Assembly: GCF_014204545.1 (NCBI RefSeq)
Contig: NZ_JACHLJ010000001.1
Span: 1,054,001-1,118,000 of the forward strand
Source: Brevundimonas vesicularis
GTDB taxonomy: Bacteria; Pseudomonadota; Alphaproteobacteria; Caulobacterales; Caulobacteraceae
DNA length: 64,000 nt
Direction: 5' to 3'
Position numbers and translations under genes: made by a program. The notes beneath the pieces were generated by a model that saw only the letters and a program-made list of their open reading frames with translations, was not told the DNA's origin and did no database searches. Position 1 is the first letter of the stretch; every line of letters begins with the position of its first letter. Shown in pieces: positions 52,599 to 63,348 of the stretch.

Positions 52599-54176
52599 AT
52601 GACGCTGACCACTCGCCTCCTAGGCCTGGCCTTCGCTTCCGCCGACACCTTGGTGGAGGTGGACTCGAAAGGCGTGGTCGCCTTTGCGATCGGCGCAGGC
52701 GCCGTGGCCGGCGAAGACGCAGGCGCGACCTGGACGGGCCGTCCCCTGCTCGATCTGCTACACGATGGCGTCTCCACCCTGACCGCCCTGCAAGGCATGA
52801 AGGCCGGCGTGCGTATTCCCGCGACATCAATTTTGGTGGCGGCCGGACCTGACCGCGTGCGTCGTGCTTCGTTTCGCGCCTTCGTCCTGCCGCAGATGGC
52901 GCCGGCCGTCTCCTGCGCCATATCCTACGAAGGCCCGGCCTTTGCGCTGGAGGATCTTGAAACCCGCCCGCTTCTGGAGCCGGAGGATTTCCTGGCCGAC
53001 GCAGGGCGCGTGCTGGAGTCCAATCCCGACCTGGCCCTGTCCTTCCTCGACATCACCGGGTTGGAGAACGTCACCGGCGACGCCGCCGACCGTCTGAACC
53101 GCCGCATCGAGGCCACGCTTCAGTCCGCCGCCGTCGAGGGATCGAGCGCGTCGCAAGTCACCGGCGTCCGCTATGCCCTGCTGCGCCCCGCCAACGACCG
53201 TCGCGACATCGCCGCCGAGATCGTGGAGGCCGGTCGGGCCGAAGGCCTGTCGTTGGGCGCCGAGGCGTTCAGCTCGCCCGTGCCGCCCGGATCGGATTCC
53301 CTGTGCGTGCTGCGCGCCATGCGGTTCGCCATCGAAGGCTGCTTGAAGGGCGACGGCCTCGCCAATCCACAGATCGCGTTCGCCGATTCACTGAAGCGCA
53401 CCTTCCGCGACGCCGAAACCTTCCGCAGCCTGGTCAAGTCGCGCGAGTTCCAGGTCCACTACCAGCCCATCGTCCATCTGGGTTCCCGAGCGGTCCATCA
53501 CTTCGAGGCCCTGACCCGCTTCAACGGCAACAGCGGTCCCGCCGAGGCCATTCGCATGGCCGAGGAGCTGGACATGATCGAGTCGTTCGACCTCGCCGTG
53601 GCGGAAAAGGTCTTGAAGCGGATGCGCCAGCCCGGCGCCGGCCTGCTGAAGATGGCGATCAACGTCTCGGGCGCCTCGCTGGGCGATGACACCTACGTCG
53701 AACAGCTGCTGCGCATGACCGCCGGCGCGCCCGAAGAACGCCGTCGTCTGATGGTCGAGGTGACGGAAACCTCCGCCGTCGCAGACATCGAAGCCGCCGA
53801 CCGTCGCCTGGCCGCGCTGCGAGAGGCCGGCATAAAGGTCTGCATCGATGATTTCGGCGCCGGCGCCGCCGCCTTCGACTATCTGCGCAAACTGTCGGTG
53901 GACTCGGTCAAGATCGACGGGGCCATCGTGCGCGATATCCAGACAGATCAACGCTCCAAGGCCATGCTGCACAGCATCGTCGAACTGTGCCGCTCGATGA
54001 GGCTGGAAACCATCGCCGAGATGATCGAAACCGACGGCGTCGCCGCTGAGCTAAAGGCGGCGGGCGTCGAATACGGCCAAGGCTGGTTGTTCGGCCGCGC
54101 CGAAGCCGAGCCGCGCACCCAATTGTCCAGCCCGTCAATGGTTCGTCGCAAGGGCGCCGTCGAGGCCTGGGGCTGA
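52599..54176 (+). CDS. EAL-domain protein with PAS-like N-terminus
   Basis: A 525-residue c-di-GMP phosphodiesterase candidate. N-terminal 1-110 looks like a PAS-type sensor (VEVDSKGVVAFAIGAG); 135-230 resembles a worn GGDEF-like fold without the signature motif; 280-510 is an EAL domain with EAL at 303-305, INVSGASL, MVEVTETSAV, CIDDFGAGAA, the lysine in VKIDG and EMIET. All catalytic residues appear present. It lies 104 bases behind flbY on the same strand, which suggests a link between c-di-GMP and flagellum assembly or function. Confidence 0.92.
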   Translation: MTLTTRLLGLAFASADTLVEVDSKGVVAFAIGAGAVAGEDAGATWTGRPLLDLLHDGVSTLTALQGMKAGVRIPATSILVAAGPDRVRRASFRAFVLPQMAPAVSCAISYEGPAFALEDLETRPLLEPEDFLADAGRVLESNPDLALSFLDITGLENVTGDAADRLNRRIEATLQSAAVEGSSASQVTGVRYALLRPANDRRDIAAEIVEAGRAEGLSLGAEAFSSPVPPGSDSLCVLRAMRFAIEGCLKGDGLANPQIAFADSLKRTFRDAETFRSLVKSREFQVHYQPIVHLGSRAVHHFEALTRFNGNSGPAEAIRMAEELDMIESFDLAVAEKVLKRMRQPGAGLLKMAINVSGASLGDDTYVEQLLRMTAGAPEERRRLMVEVTETSAVADIEAADRRLAALREAGIKVCIDDFGAGAAAFDYLRKLSVDSVKIDGAIVRDIQTDQRSKAMLHSIVELCRSMRLETIAEMIETDGVAAELKAAGVEYGQGWLFGRAEAEPRTQLSSPSMVRRKGAVEAWG

Positions 54177-54182
54177 CCGACC

Positions 54183-55793
54183 TCAGAGCTTGACCGTGCG
54201 CGTGATCTTCAGTGCGGCCAGGAAATCCACGTCGTGGCTCACGACGATCAGGGCGCCGTCAAAGGCGTTCAGCGCCTCTTCGACCGCTGTGATGGCGTCC
54301 AGGTCGAGGTGGTTGGTCGGCTCGTCCAACACCAGCAACTGCGACGGCGTCGCGCCTGTCATGACGCAGGTCAGACCCGCCCTCAGCCGCTCCCCGCCAG
54401 ACAGCTCGCCGACCCGGCGCTGCGCCGCCGTATTGCGAAACAGGAACCGCGCCAGCGCCGCCTGGGCGTCATTGACCGACCCTTGCGGGTTCAATCGCCG
54501 CCACGCCTCCACCAAGGTTTCGTCCGGGCTCAGGATCTTGACCTCCTGATCCAGCAGCACCGCACGCACAGGCCGATCGACGGCGCCCGTGGTCGGTTGC
54601 AGATCGCCGGTGATCAGCCGCAGCAAGGTCGTCTTGCCCGCGCCGTTCGGTCCCGTGATCGCGACTCGTTCCGGCCCGACCAGCTTCAGGTCGACCGGCC
54701 CGACGATCGTCCGTCCCTCAGGTGTCGCCCAACCGACTTGGTCCAACGTCAGCACTGTCCGTCCCGTTGGCAGGCCGGTCGTCGGCATCGGGATCGCGAG
54801 CCTTCGTGTCCGCTCGACGCGCGCTTGCGCTGAGGCCAAGGCGTCCTGCGCGGCCTCGGCCTGTCGTTCGGCGAGCAATCGGCTGCGCCCGCCCGTGTTT
54901 TCGGCGCGCTCGGCCCGTGCGCCCAGCAGGATCTTCGGCATGTCGCCCTTGGCGGCCTTGCGGCGGCCGGCGGCGTCGCGACGCGACTGAGCCTCCGCGC
55001 GCTGCTGAGCCTCGGCGCCGGCCCGCGCGAGGTCGCGTTGAGCTTCGGCCAGATCCCGCGTCGCCGCCTCGCGCTCCAGCGCCTTTCGCTCGACATAGGC
55101 GTCATAGCCGCCGCCGTAGCTGGCGACGCCCAGGCTCGACACCTCAACGATGCGGTCCATGCGGCGCAACAGGTTGCGATCATGGCTGACCACCACGACC
55201 CCGCCGTCCCAACGAGCGATGACATCGGCGACCAGCGCCCGCGCCTGCGCATCCAGATGATTGGTCGGCTCATCCAGCAGGATCAGATCGGGCCGAGCCA
55301 GCCTCAGTCCCGCCAAGCGCAACCGCGTCTGCTCGCCCCCGCTGAGACTGGACGTCAGGCGTTCGTAGTTCAGGTCCGCCAGCCCGACGTCGCGCAAGGC
55401 TTCGTCCAAACGCGTCTCCAGCGTCCAGTCGGCCTCAGCCAGATCGTCGGAAGCTCCCTGTCCCGCCAACACCCGCACCAAAACCGCCAGCGCTGCGTCG
55501 ACGCCGAGGGTTCGAGCGACGGTTTCATCAGGCTTTGGCTCATAGCGCTGATCCAGGACGCCGATCGTTCCGGCTCGCGCGACAGCCCCTTCAGCCGGCG
55601 CGGCTTCGCCTGAGATCAGGCGCAGCAGCGTACTTTTGCCCGCCCCGTTGCGACCAACGACGCCGGTGCGCTCAGGCCCGAAAGTAAGGCTTAGATTGTC
55701 GAATAATGTGGCGCCGTCCGGCGTCCTAGCGGCGACCTTGTCGAGTGTCGCGAGTGCGGACGGGAACGCGTTTCGGCTTGGGCTGGTTGGCAT
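54183..55793 (-). CDS. ABC-F family ATPase
   Basis: A 536-residue cytosolic protein with two ABC domains and no membrane segments. Domain 1: Walker A GVVGRNGAGKSTLLR, signature SLSGGEQTRLRLAG, LILLDEPTNHLD; domain 2: ITGPNGAGKTTLLRL, ELSGGERLRAG, LLVLDEPTNHLD. A coiled-coil linker (about 235-325) with Arg-rich KAAKGDMPKILLGARA lies between. ABC-F proteins bind the ribosomal E site and affect translation or antibiotic resistance. Start at 55793; a small membrane-like frame overlaps its start on the same strand. Confidence 0.93.
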   Translation of the reverse strand: MPTSPSRNAFPSALATLDKVAARTPDGATLFDNLSLTFGPERTGVVGRNGAGKSTLLRLISGEAAPAEGAVARAGTIGVLDQRYEPKPDETVARTLGVDAALAVLVRVLAGQGASDDLAEADWTLETRLDEALRDVGLADLNYERLTSSLSGGEQTRLRLAGLRLARPDLILLDEPTNHLDAQARALVADVIARWDGGVVVVSHDRNLLRRMDRIVEVSSLGVASYGGGYDAYVERKALEREAATRDLAEAQRDLARAGAEAQQRAEAQSRRDAAGRRKAAKGDMPKILLGARAERAENTGGRSRLLAERQAEAAQDALASAQARVERTRRLAIPMPTTGLPTGRTVLTLDQVGWATPEGRTIVGPVDLKLVGPERVAITGPNGAGKTTLLRLITGDLQPTTGAVDRPVRAVLLDQEVKILSPDETLVEAWRRLNPQGSVNDAQAALARFLFRNTAAQRRVGELSGGERLRAGLTCVMTGATPSQLLVLDEPTNHLDLDAITAVEEALNAFDGALIVVSHDVDFLAALKITRTVKL

Positions 55794-55851
55794 TGAGGAT
55801 CACGAGCAGCATGGCGGACAGGGCGGAACCGGTGGCCAATGCGATGATCAT
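55726..55851 (-). CDS. Possible small single-pass membrane protein
   Basis: A 41-codon frame reading MIIALATGSALSAMLLVILN and ending NANQPKPKRVPVRTRDTRQGRR in part, with one hydrophobic helix and a basic tail. AAGG lies ten bases before its ATG. It overlaps the first 68 bases of the ABC-F gene in another frame, so it could be real and leader-like, or chance. Confidence 0.3.
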   Translation of the reverse strand: MIIALATGSALSAMLLVILNANQPKPKRVPVRTRDTRQGRR

Positions 55852-55968
55852 GATCGTCAAACCTTCTGCAAAACGCGTCAGAACAAGGAGGATGGGTCGT
55901 AATCCCGCAATGCGCAAGTCTGGCGTCGAACACGGCCGCGTGAGAAGCTTGGCTGTCAGGAGACATCC

Positions 55969-56403
55969 ATGAAGCTTCTCATCGCGCTCGTCCTCGTCTC
56001 CGCCCTCGCTTGCGCCGCCTGCGCCACCGCGCCGAAGGCGCCGCCTAGACTTGCGAACTACAGCGCCGTGCCGACCCAGGCACCCCCGCCAAACGCAAGG
56101 CTCTATGCGGCCTGCCTGGAGCAGGCCGCCGCAGCCGAAGACTATCGGCGCGCGGACAACGGGGACGGCGCGGAATATATCCTGTTCACCTGCACAGGTG
56201 CGACGGCCGCCGCCTTCGCCAAGGCCTTGATCCCTTGGAGCGAGAAGATCGGATCGACATTCCAGCGTGACGGCCGCACGTTCCGCTCGACCGCAAAGGT
56301 CGAGGCCAACCTGTTCGGAGTCGATTCCTGCTCCACCGACGCGACGGGCGGCGACGCCGTCTGCACCCTGTCCTTCAACGCCGGCGACTTCCTCGACCAA
56401 TAG
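55969..56403 (+). CDS. Putative lipoprotein of unknown function
   Basis: A 144-residue exported protein. The N-terminus MKLLIALVLVSALACAACAT has cysteines at a signal-peptide end (lipobox-like but not perfect), so a lipoprotein is likely. The mature region has a Cys pair (CLEQAAAAEDY, LFTCTGAT) and YILFTCTGATAAAFAKALIP, IGSTFQRDGRTFRSTAKVEA. No family recognised. Its stop is one base before an ATG of the following truncated haemoglobin gene, suggesting an operon. Confidence 0.75.
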   Translation: MKLLIALVLVSALACAACATAPKAPPRLANYSAVPTQAPPPNARLYAACLEQAAAAEDYRRADNGDGAEYILFTCTGATAAAFAKALIPWSEKIGSTFQRDGRTFRSTAKVEANLFGVDSCSTDATGGDAVCTLSFNAGDFLDQ

Positions 56404-56428
56404 GATGGCGGCGGCTAGACCAGCCGTC

Positions 56429-56923
56429 ATGCAAACCCGTTTCCACATCGAAGACCCTGCCGGCGCCGCCGCGCGGCGCGAGGCCGCCGTCCAGCGCCTG
56501 CGGGACGAGACGGGCATAGACGAAGCCATGATCGACGCCTTGGTCGAAGACTTCTACGCCCGCGTCCGCGACGACGCGCTGATCGGCCCGATCTTCGCGG
56601 ACCGGATCACCGACTGGGCACCGCATCTGACGCAAATGAAACTGTTCTGGTCGTCGGTCGCCCTGTCCACCGGCGTCTATCAGGGCCGGCCGATGCCCAA
56701 ACACCTGCCTCTTCCCATTGATGCGCGGCATTTCGATCGCTGGCTGCAGTTGTTCGTCGAAACCGCTTTCACCCTGTGCCCGCCCATCGCCGCCAACCAC
56801 TTCATTGAACGCGCCCGCCGCATCGCCGAAAGCCTTGAACTGGGTGTCGCCAACGCCCGCGGCGTGCTTCTGGCCAAGGGCGAGCGTTTCGTGCGGCCCA
56901 TGCAAGCGTGGACGCCGGAATGA
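56429..56923 (+). CDS. Group III truncated haemoglobin
   Basis: A 164-residue haem-binding globin. IDEAMIDALVEDFYARVRDD, IGPIFADRITDWAPHLTQMK and LFWSSVALSTGVYQGRPMPK, then HLPLPIDARHFDRWLQLFVE with the proximal His, match group III (YjbI-like) truncated globins. Role possibly in O2 or NO handling. ATG 56429 is preferred; ATG 56405, one base after the upstream stop, would add eight residues. Next on the plus strand is uvrA, with its own promoter. Confidence 0.9.
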   Translation: MQTRFHIEDPAGAAARREAAVQRLRDETGIDEAMIDALVEDFYARVRDDALIGPIFADRITDWAPHLTQMKLFWSSVALSTGVYQGRPMPKHLPLPIDARHFDRWLQLFVETAFTLCPPIAANHFIERARRIAESLELGVANARGVLLAKGERFVRPMQAWTPE

Positions 56924-56938
56924 TGCGCTGGCCGCAAT

Positions 56939-56953
56939 GTTCTTACATTGTTC
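56939..56953 (+). promoter_or_regulatory. LexA (SOS) box upstream of uvrA
   Basis: GTTC (56939-56942), seven bases TTACATT, then GTTC (56950-56953): an exact alphaproteobacterial LexA site, 80 bases before the uvrA start. uvrA is SOS-controlled in Caulobacter. Confidence 0.9.
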
Positions 56954-57033
56954 TTGCTTCAATCACGCAATTCGTCCCCATATAGCGATGTCGCGCCGGA
57001 CCCGCCGGCCCTCCTCCGCGTTCTCCGGACAGC

Positions 57034-59979
<2,946 letters not shown>

Positions 59980-59997
59980 GCCGACGCCAGTCTGTCT

Positions 59998-60879
59998 TCA
60001 GCGCGGCTTCAGGGCCGCCCAGGCCGCTGCGAACGGGGCATACAGGACCGCGAGTTGCAGCGCGGCGAGGAAGGCGTTGACGATCGACGACACCAGGATG
60101 GCCGGCCAGGCCTGCACCAGGATTTGACCCAATCCCTCGCCGTCGAAGCGCGCCAGCGTCTGGATGCCGCCGGTGGCGAGGTCTGCCGCTGCGCCGATGA
60201 TCATGCCCAGGATGCTGACGATCAGGGACATGATGATGGCGATCACGGCCATGCCCAGCAGCGACCAGAAATGTCCCTTGGTGGCGGCAAACGATTCCAC
60301 GATGGTGATCTTGCGACGATCGATCGTCATCGGAACCGCGAGACTTAACTTGATCGCCAACCAAACGATCAGCGCAAAGACGGCGAAGACCAACAGCACG
60401 CCCGCTAGGATCAGCAAGGCCTGACCCGACGCCGCACCCACCCCGATGGCGGCCCCAACCAGCATCATGCCGACTCCCGACGCCAGACCGATAACGAGGC
60501 TGATCACCAGACTGACCGCCAGAACACGGACCTCATCCATACCGAGGCGCAGATAGCCCCACGACGACTCGTCCGGCCGCAAGACCGAGCGCGCCACCGC
60601 CGCGCTCAGCACCGCGCCGACCAACAGGCCGATGGGCGCGGCCCAGATCAAGGCTCCGGCATAGGTCTGACCCAGGGCTTGAAACTCCGCCATCGACGGG
60701 TTGGCCGACTGTTCCAGCGCTTCGCCGGCCGCCATCAGGCTGGCCCACTTGTCTGCGCCCAGGCCGAACATGGCGACATAGACGGCCAGGTAGACCAGGC
60801 CCCAAGCGACCGCGACGATCGGATGCCGGCGAACGACCCGGAAGCCTTCGAAGGCCGCGTCGGTGGCGGAAAAACTCAT
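59998..60879 (-). CDS. Multi-pass membrane protein of unknown function
   Basis: A 293-residue membrane protein with about six hydrophobic segments (VAWGLVYLAVYVAMFGLG, LIWAAPIGLLVGAVLSAAVA, LLILAGVLLVFAVFALIVWL among them). Between the helices lies KLSLAVPMTIDRRKITIVES, an amphipathic cytosolic stretch. The start MSFSATDAAFEGFRVVRRHP at 60879 has GGAG five bases upstream. I cannot assign a family with confidence; the layout resembles glycerophosphodiester-phosphodiesterase-type membrane domains. Convergent with uvrA. Confidence 0.78.
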   Translation of the reverse strand: MSFSATDAAFEGFRVVRRHPIVAVAWGLVYLAVYVAMFGLGADKWASLMAAGEALEQSANPSMAEFQALGQTYAGALIWAAPIGLLVGAVLSAAVARSVLRPDESSWGYLRLGMDEVRVLAVSLVISLVIGLASGVGMMLVGAAIGVGAASGQALLILAGVLLVFAVFALIVWLAIKLSLAVPMTIDRRKITIVESFAATKGHFWSLLGMAVIAIIMSLIVSILGMIIGAAADLATGGIQTLARFDGEGLGQILVQAWPAILVSSIVNAFLAALQLAVLYAPFAAAWAALKPR

Positions 60880-60973
60880 GACAACTCCGGGAGCAGATTC
60901 GCGGCGCACCCTAGCGCATCCGCAAGGCTACGTCCCGCACCGCCACCCTCGCGGCACAATGCGCTCGATCGCC

Positions 60974-61624
60974 TCAGTTCGCGGAGGCGATCGTCCAGTC
61001 CGCGATCTGGGTATTGATCTCGCGCGTCGCCGTGTCGAAGGCCGCAACGATGGCGGACAGGCGATTGTCGCCGGCGGGCTGGGTCACGGTGAACACCCGC
61101 TCGACCGAGCGGCCTTCCTCGGAACGAATGGTCCCGCCGCCAGCGCGCCGTTCGGGGGTGGAGCGCAACTGCGCCTGCGCGGTCACGACGACGTCCGGCA
61201 CGGCGCCCGGCGCGGCGTAACGCGCCTCGAACGTCGTAACCGTGACTTGCAGCACCAACGGCGGCGTCCCCGGTTCGCGACGACCCAGCACGCGAATGCG
61301 GTCGGCCCGGTTGGCGAACGCCGCTTTCAGGCTGTCGTCGAACAAGGTCGAGGCCGGCGACACCCAGCGAGCGCCGCCGATATAGGCCGTCTCCAGACCC
61401 GTGACGCCCAGGATCTTGTCGTCGCCGGTCGCCTGCGGGAACTCTATGCGGCGGATGGAGACCGTGAGAGGCGCAGGCGTGTCGCCCACCGCCGACGGCG
61501 CGGCCATCGGGAGGCCGAACCGATAGTTCTGCACCGGGTCCGGCGACGATAGCAGCGCGCACCCGCTCAGTGCGGTCAGGACAGCGGCGGACGCCGCCAG
61601 TCGAAGGACAGGACGAAGGATCAC
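60974..61624 (-). CDS. ABC transport auxiliary lipoprotein, PqiC-like
   Basis: A 216-residue lipoprotein with lipobox (LSGC, Cys22). The mature protein matches the ABC-type transport auxiliary component family (PqiC/YmbA type): NYRFGLPMAAP, SIRRIEFPQATGDDKILGVT, YIGGARWVSPASTLFDDSL and REINTQIADWTIASA. It acts with the Mce/MlaD protein in lipid movement across the periplasm. Its start overlaps the mlaD stop by four bases (ATGA), so it is the last gene of the mla operon here. Confidence 0.9.
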   Translation of the reverse strand: MILRPVLRLAASAAVLTALSGCALLSSPDPVQNYRFGLPMAAPSAVGDTPAPLTVSIRRIEFPQATGDDKILGVTGLETAYIGGARWVSPASTLFDDSLKAAFANRADRIRVLGRREPGTPPLVLQVTVTTFEARYAAPGAVPDVVVTAQAQLRSTPERRAGGGTIRSEEGRSVERVFTVTQPAGDNRLSAIVAAFDTATREINTQIADWTIASAN

Positions 61625-62559
61625 GGCTGCACCTCCAGCTCTTTGGATTTCGGACGACCGATGAAGTCGCGCGGGCTGGCGCGGACGTCGTCGATCAGGG
61701 ATTGCAGAGACCGGGTGGCGTCCTGCAGTTCTTCGATCGTGCCAGTCAGTTGCGGCAGGCTGGTCGTTGCAAAGTCACCCAGCGGACGCTCAAGCCCCGT
61801 TATCGAACGGTTGGCCGAGGCGATCGCCGTACGGGCTTCCGCCGTCGCCGAGTTGATGTTGGCGATGGCCTGGCGACCGTCCGTGTTGATGATCTGCCGC
61901 GTGTCGACGGCCAGGGCCTGGTATTCCTTCACCGCAGCGTTGGCGTTGGTCACGGCCTCTTCCAGTTGCTGGAAGATGGCCTTGCGGGCTTCCAGTTCAG
62001 TCGTCAGCGCCTCGACGTTCTTCACGCTGGTGGAGAAGCTGCGGATGTTGTCGTCGGACATGACGCGGTTGATCCGGTTCAGCGCATCCACGGTCTGGGC
62101 CAGCACTGTGCCCGAACCGCTCAAGAGTTCGGCGATCGGCGACGGCTGGCTTTGCAACACTGGCACGACATTGTCAGGATACTGCTCTTTCAGCAGGGCG
62201 CTGTTGGGCGAGCCGGCGGTGATCTGGATGTAGTTCAGGCCAGTGATGCCTTGCGGCTCCAGCTGCGCGCGCGAGGTCACGCGCACCGGCGTCGTGCCGT
62301 CCACGCGGACACGTGCGATGACCTGATCGCCGCGCTTGGTGTCGATGTTCAGGTCGGTGACCTCACCGACACGGATGCCGTTGAAATGCACCTCGCCGCC
62401 TTCGGACAGGCCGTTCACCGGCCCATAGAAGACGATGTCGTACATGTCGTAGTCGCTGTTGAACTGCAGCCGGGCCAGCCAGATGGTGAACACCGCCAAG
62501 GCCGCCAGAAGGGCGACGGTGGCGATGCCGACGGCGGCGTAATGTGCGTCTCTTTCCAT
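61621..62559 (-). CDS. mlaD: MlaD family MCE-domain protein
   Basis: A 312-residue protein with one N-terminal membrane helix (VGIATVALLAALAVFTIWLA) and a single MCE domain (about 40-120, YDIVFYGPVNGLSEGGEVHF, NGIRVGEVTDLNID), followed by a long helical coiled region. Longer than E. coli MlaD (about 180). It sits in the periplasm and takes lipids between membranes. Follows the ATPase gene after 12 bases. Confidence 0.93.
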   Translation of the reverse strand: MERDAHYAAVGIATVALLAALAVFTIWLARLQFNSDYDMYDIVFYGPVNGLSEGGEVHFNGIRVGEVTDLNIDTKRGDQVIARVRVDGTTPVRVTSRAQLEPQGITGLNYIQITAGSPNSALLKEQYPDNVVPVLQSQPSPIAELLSGSGTVLAQTVDALNRINRVMSDDNIRSFSTSVKNVEALTTELEARKAIFQQLEEAVTNANAAVKEYQALAVDTRQIINTDGRQAIANINSATAEARTAIASANRSITGLERPLGDFATTSLPQLTGTIEELQDATRSLQSLIDDVRASPRDFIGRPKSKELEVQP

Positions 62560-62571
62560 GATCCGCTCTCC

Positions 62572-63348
62572 TCAGGCGGCAGACTTGGTGGCTGCGCGTC
62601 CGCGCGGCCCCAGGAAATATTCTTTGATCCACGGGTGGTCGGAGCCTTTCAGCTCCTGCACCGTGGCCTTTTCCACGACCCGCTTGTCCGCCAACACCGC
62701 CACCTTGTCACAGATGGCGTAGAGCGTATCGAGGTCGTGGGTGATCATGAAGACGGACAGACCCAGGTCGTCAGCCAGTTGCCGGATCAGATCGTCGAAC
62801 GCGGCCGCCCCAATGGGGTCCAGACCCGCCGTCGGCTCGTCCAGAAACACCAGCTCGGGATCCAGCGCGAGCGCACGCGCCAGGCCGGCGCGCTTCTTCA
62901 TGCCGCCCGACAGTTCGGCGGGCTTCAGATGGTGATGCTCGGGCTTCAGACCCACCATGGCGATCTTCAACTCGGCCAGCTCATAGATGACCGACTTGGG
63001 CAGATTGGTGTGTTCGACCAGAGGCGAAGCCACGTTCTCCAGCACGCTCAGCGACGAAAACAGCGCGCCTTGCTGGAACAGGATGCCGGTGCGTTTCTCT
63101 ATGTCGGCGGCCTCGGCATTGGTTAGGTTCGCCCGGTCGTAGCCCAGCACCTTCACCGACCCGCCCTCCGGCTCCTTCAAGCCGATGATGGTGTTCAGCA
63201 GCACGGTCTTGCCCGCGCCCGATCCGCCGACGACGCCCAGGACTTCGCCGCGCACGAGGTCGAGGTCGAGGTTCTCGTGGATGGTGCGCTCACCGAACTG
63301 GCTCAGCAGGCCGCGCACTTCGATCAGGTTTTCTGGCGCCTCGGTCAT
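62572..63348 (-). CDS. mlaF: MlaF-type ABC transporter ATP-binding protein
   Basis: A 258-residue ATPase: Walker A GVVGGSGAGKTVLLN, signature LSGGMKKRAGLARALA, Walker B LVFLDEPTAGLDP and the switch His in ITHDLDTL. GILFQQGALFSSLSVLENVA, the Q-loop block, is typical of the Mla/Ttg2A group. Starts at 63348 by overlapping the permease stop (ATGA); the long upstream frame is a shadow. Confidence 0.95.
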   Translation of the reverse strand: MTEAPENLIEVRGLLSQFGERTIHENLDLDLVRGEVLGVVGGSGAGKTVLLNTIIGLKEPEGGSVKVLGYDRANLTNAEAADIEKRTGILFQQGALFSSLSVLENVASPLVEHTNLPKSVIYELAELKIAMVGLKPEHHHLKPAELSGGMKKRAGLARALALDPELVFLDEPTAGLDPIGAAAFDDLIRQLADDLGLSVFMITHDLDTLYAICDKVAVLADKRVVEKATVQELKGSDHPWIKEYFLGPRGRAATKSAA

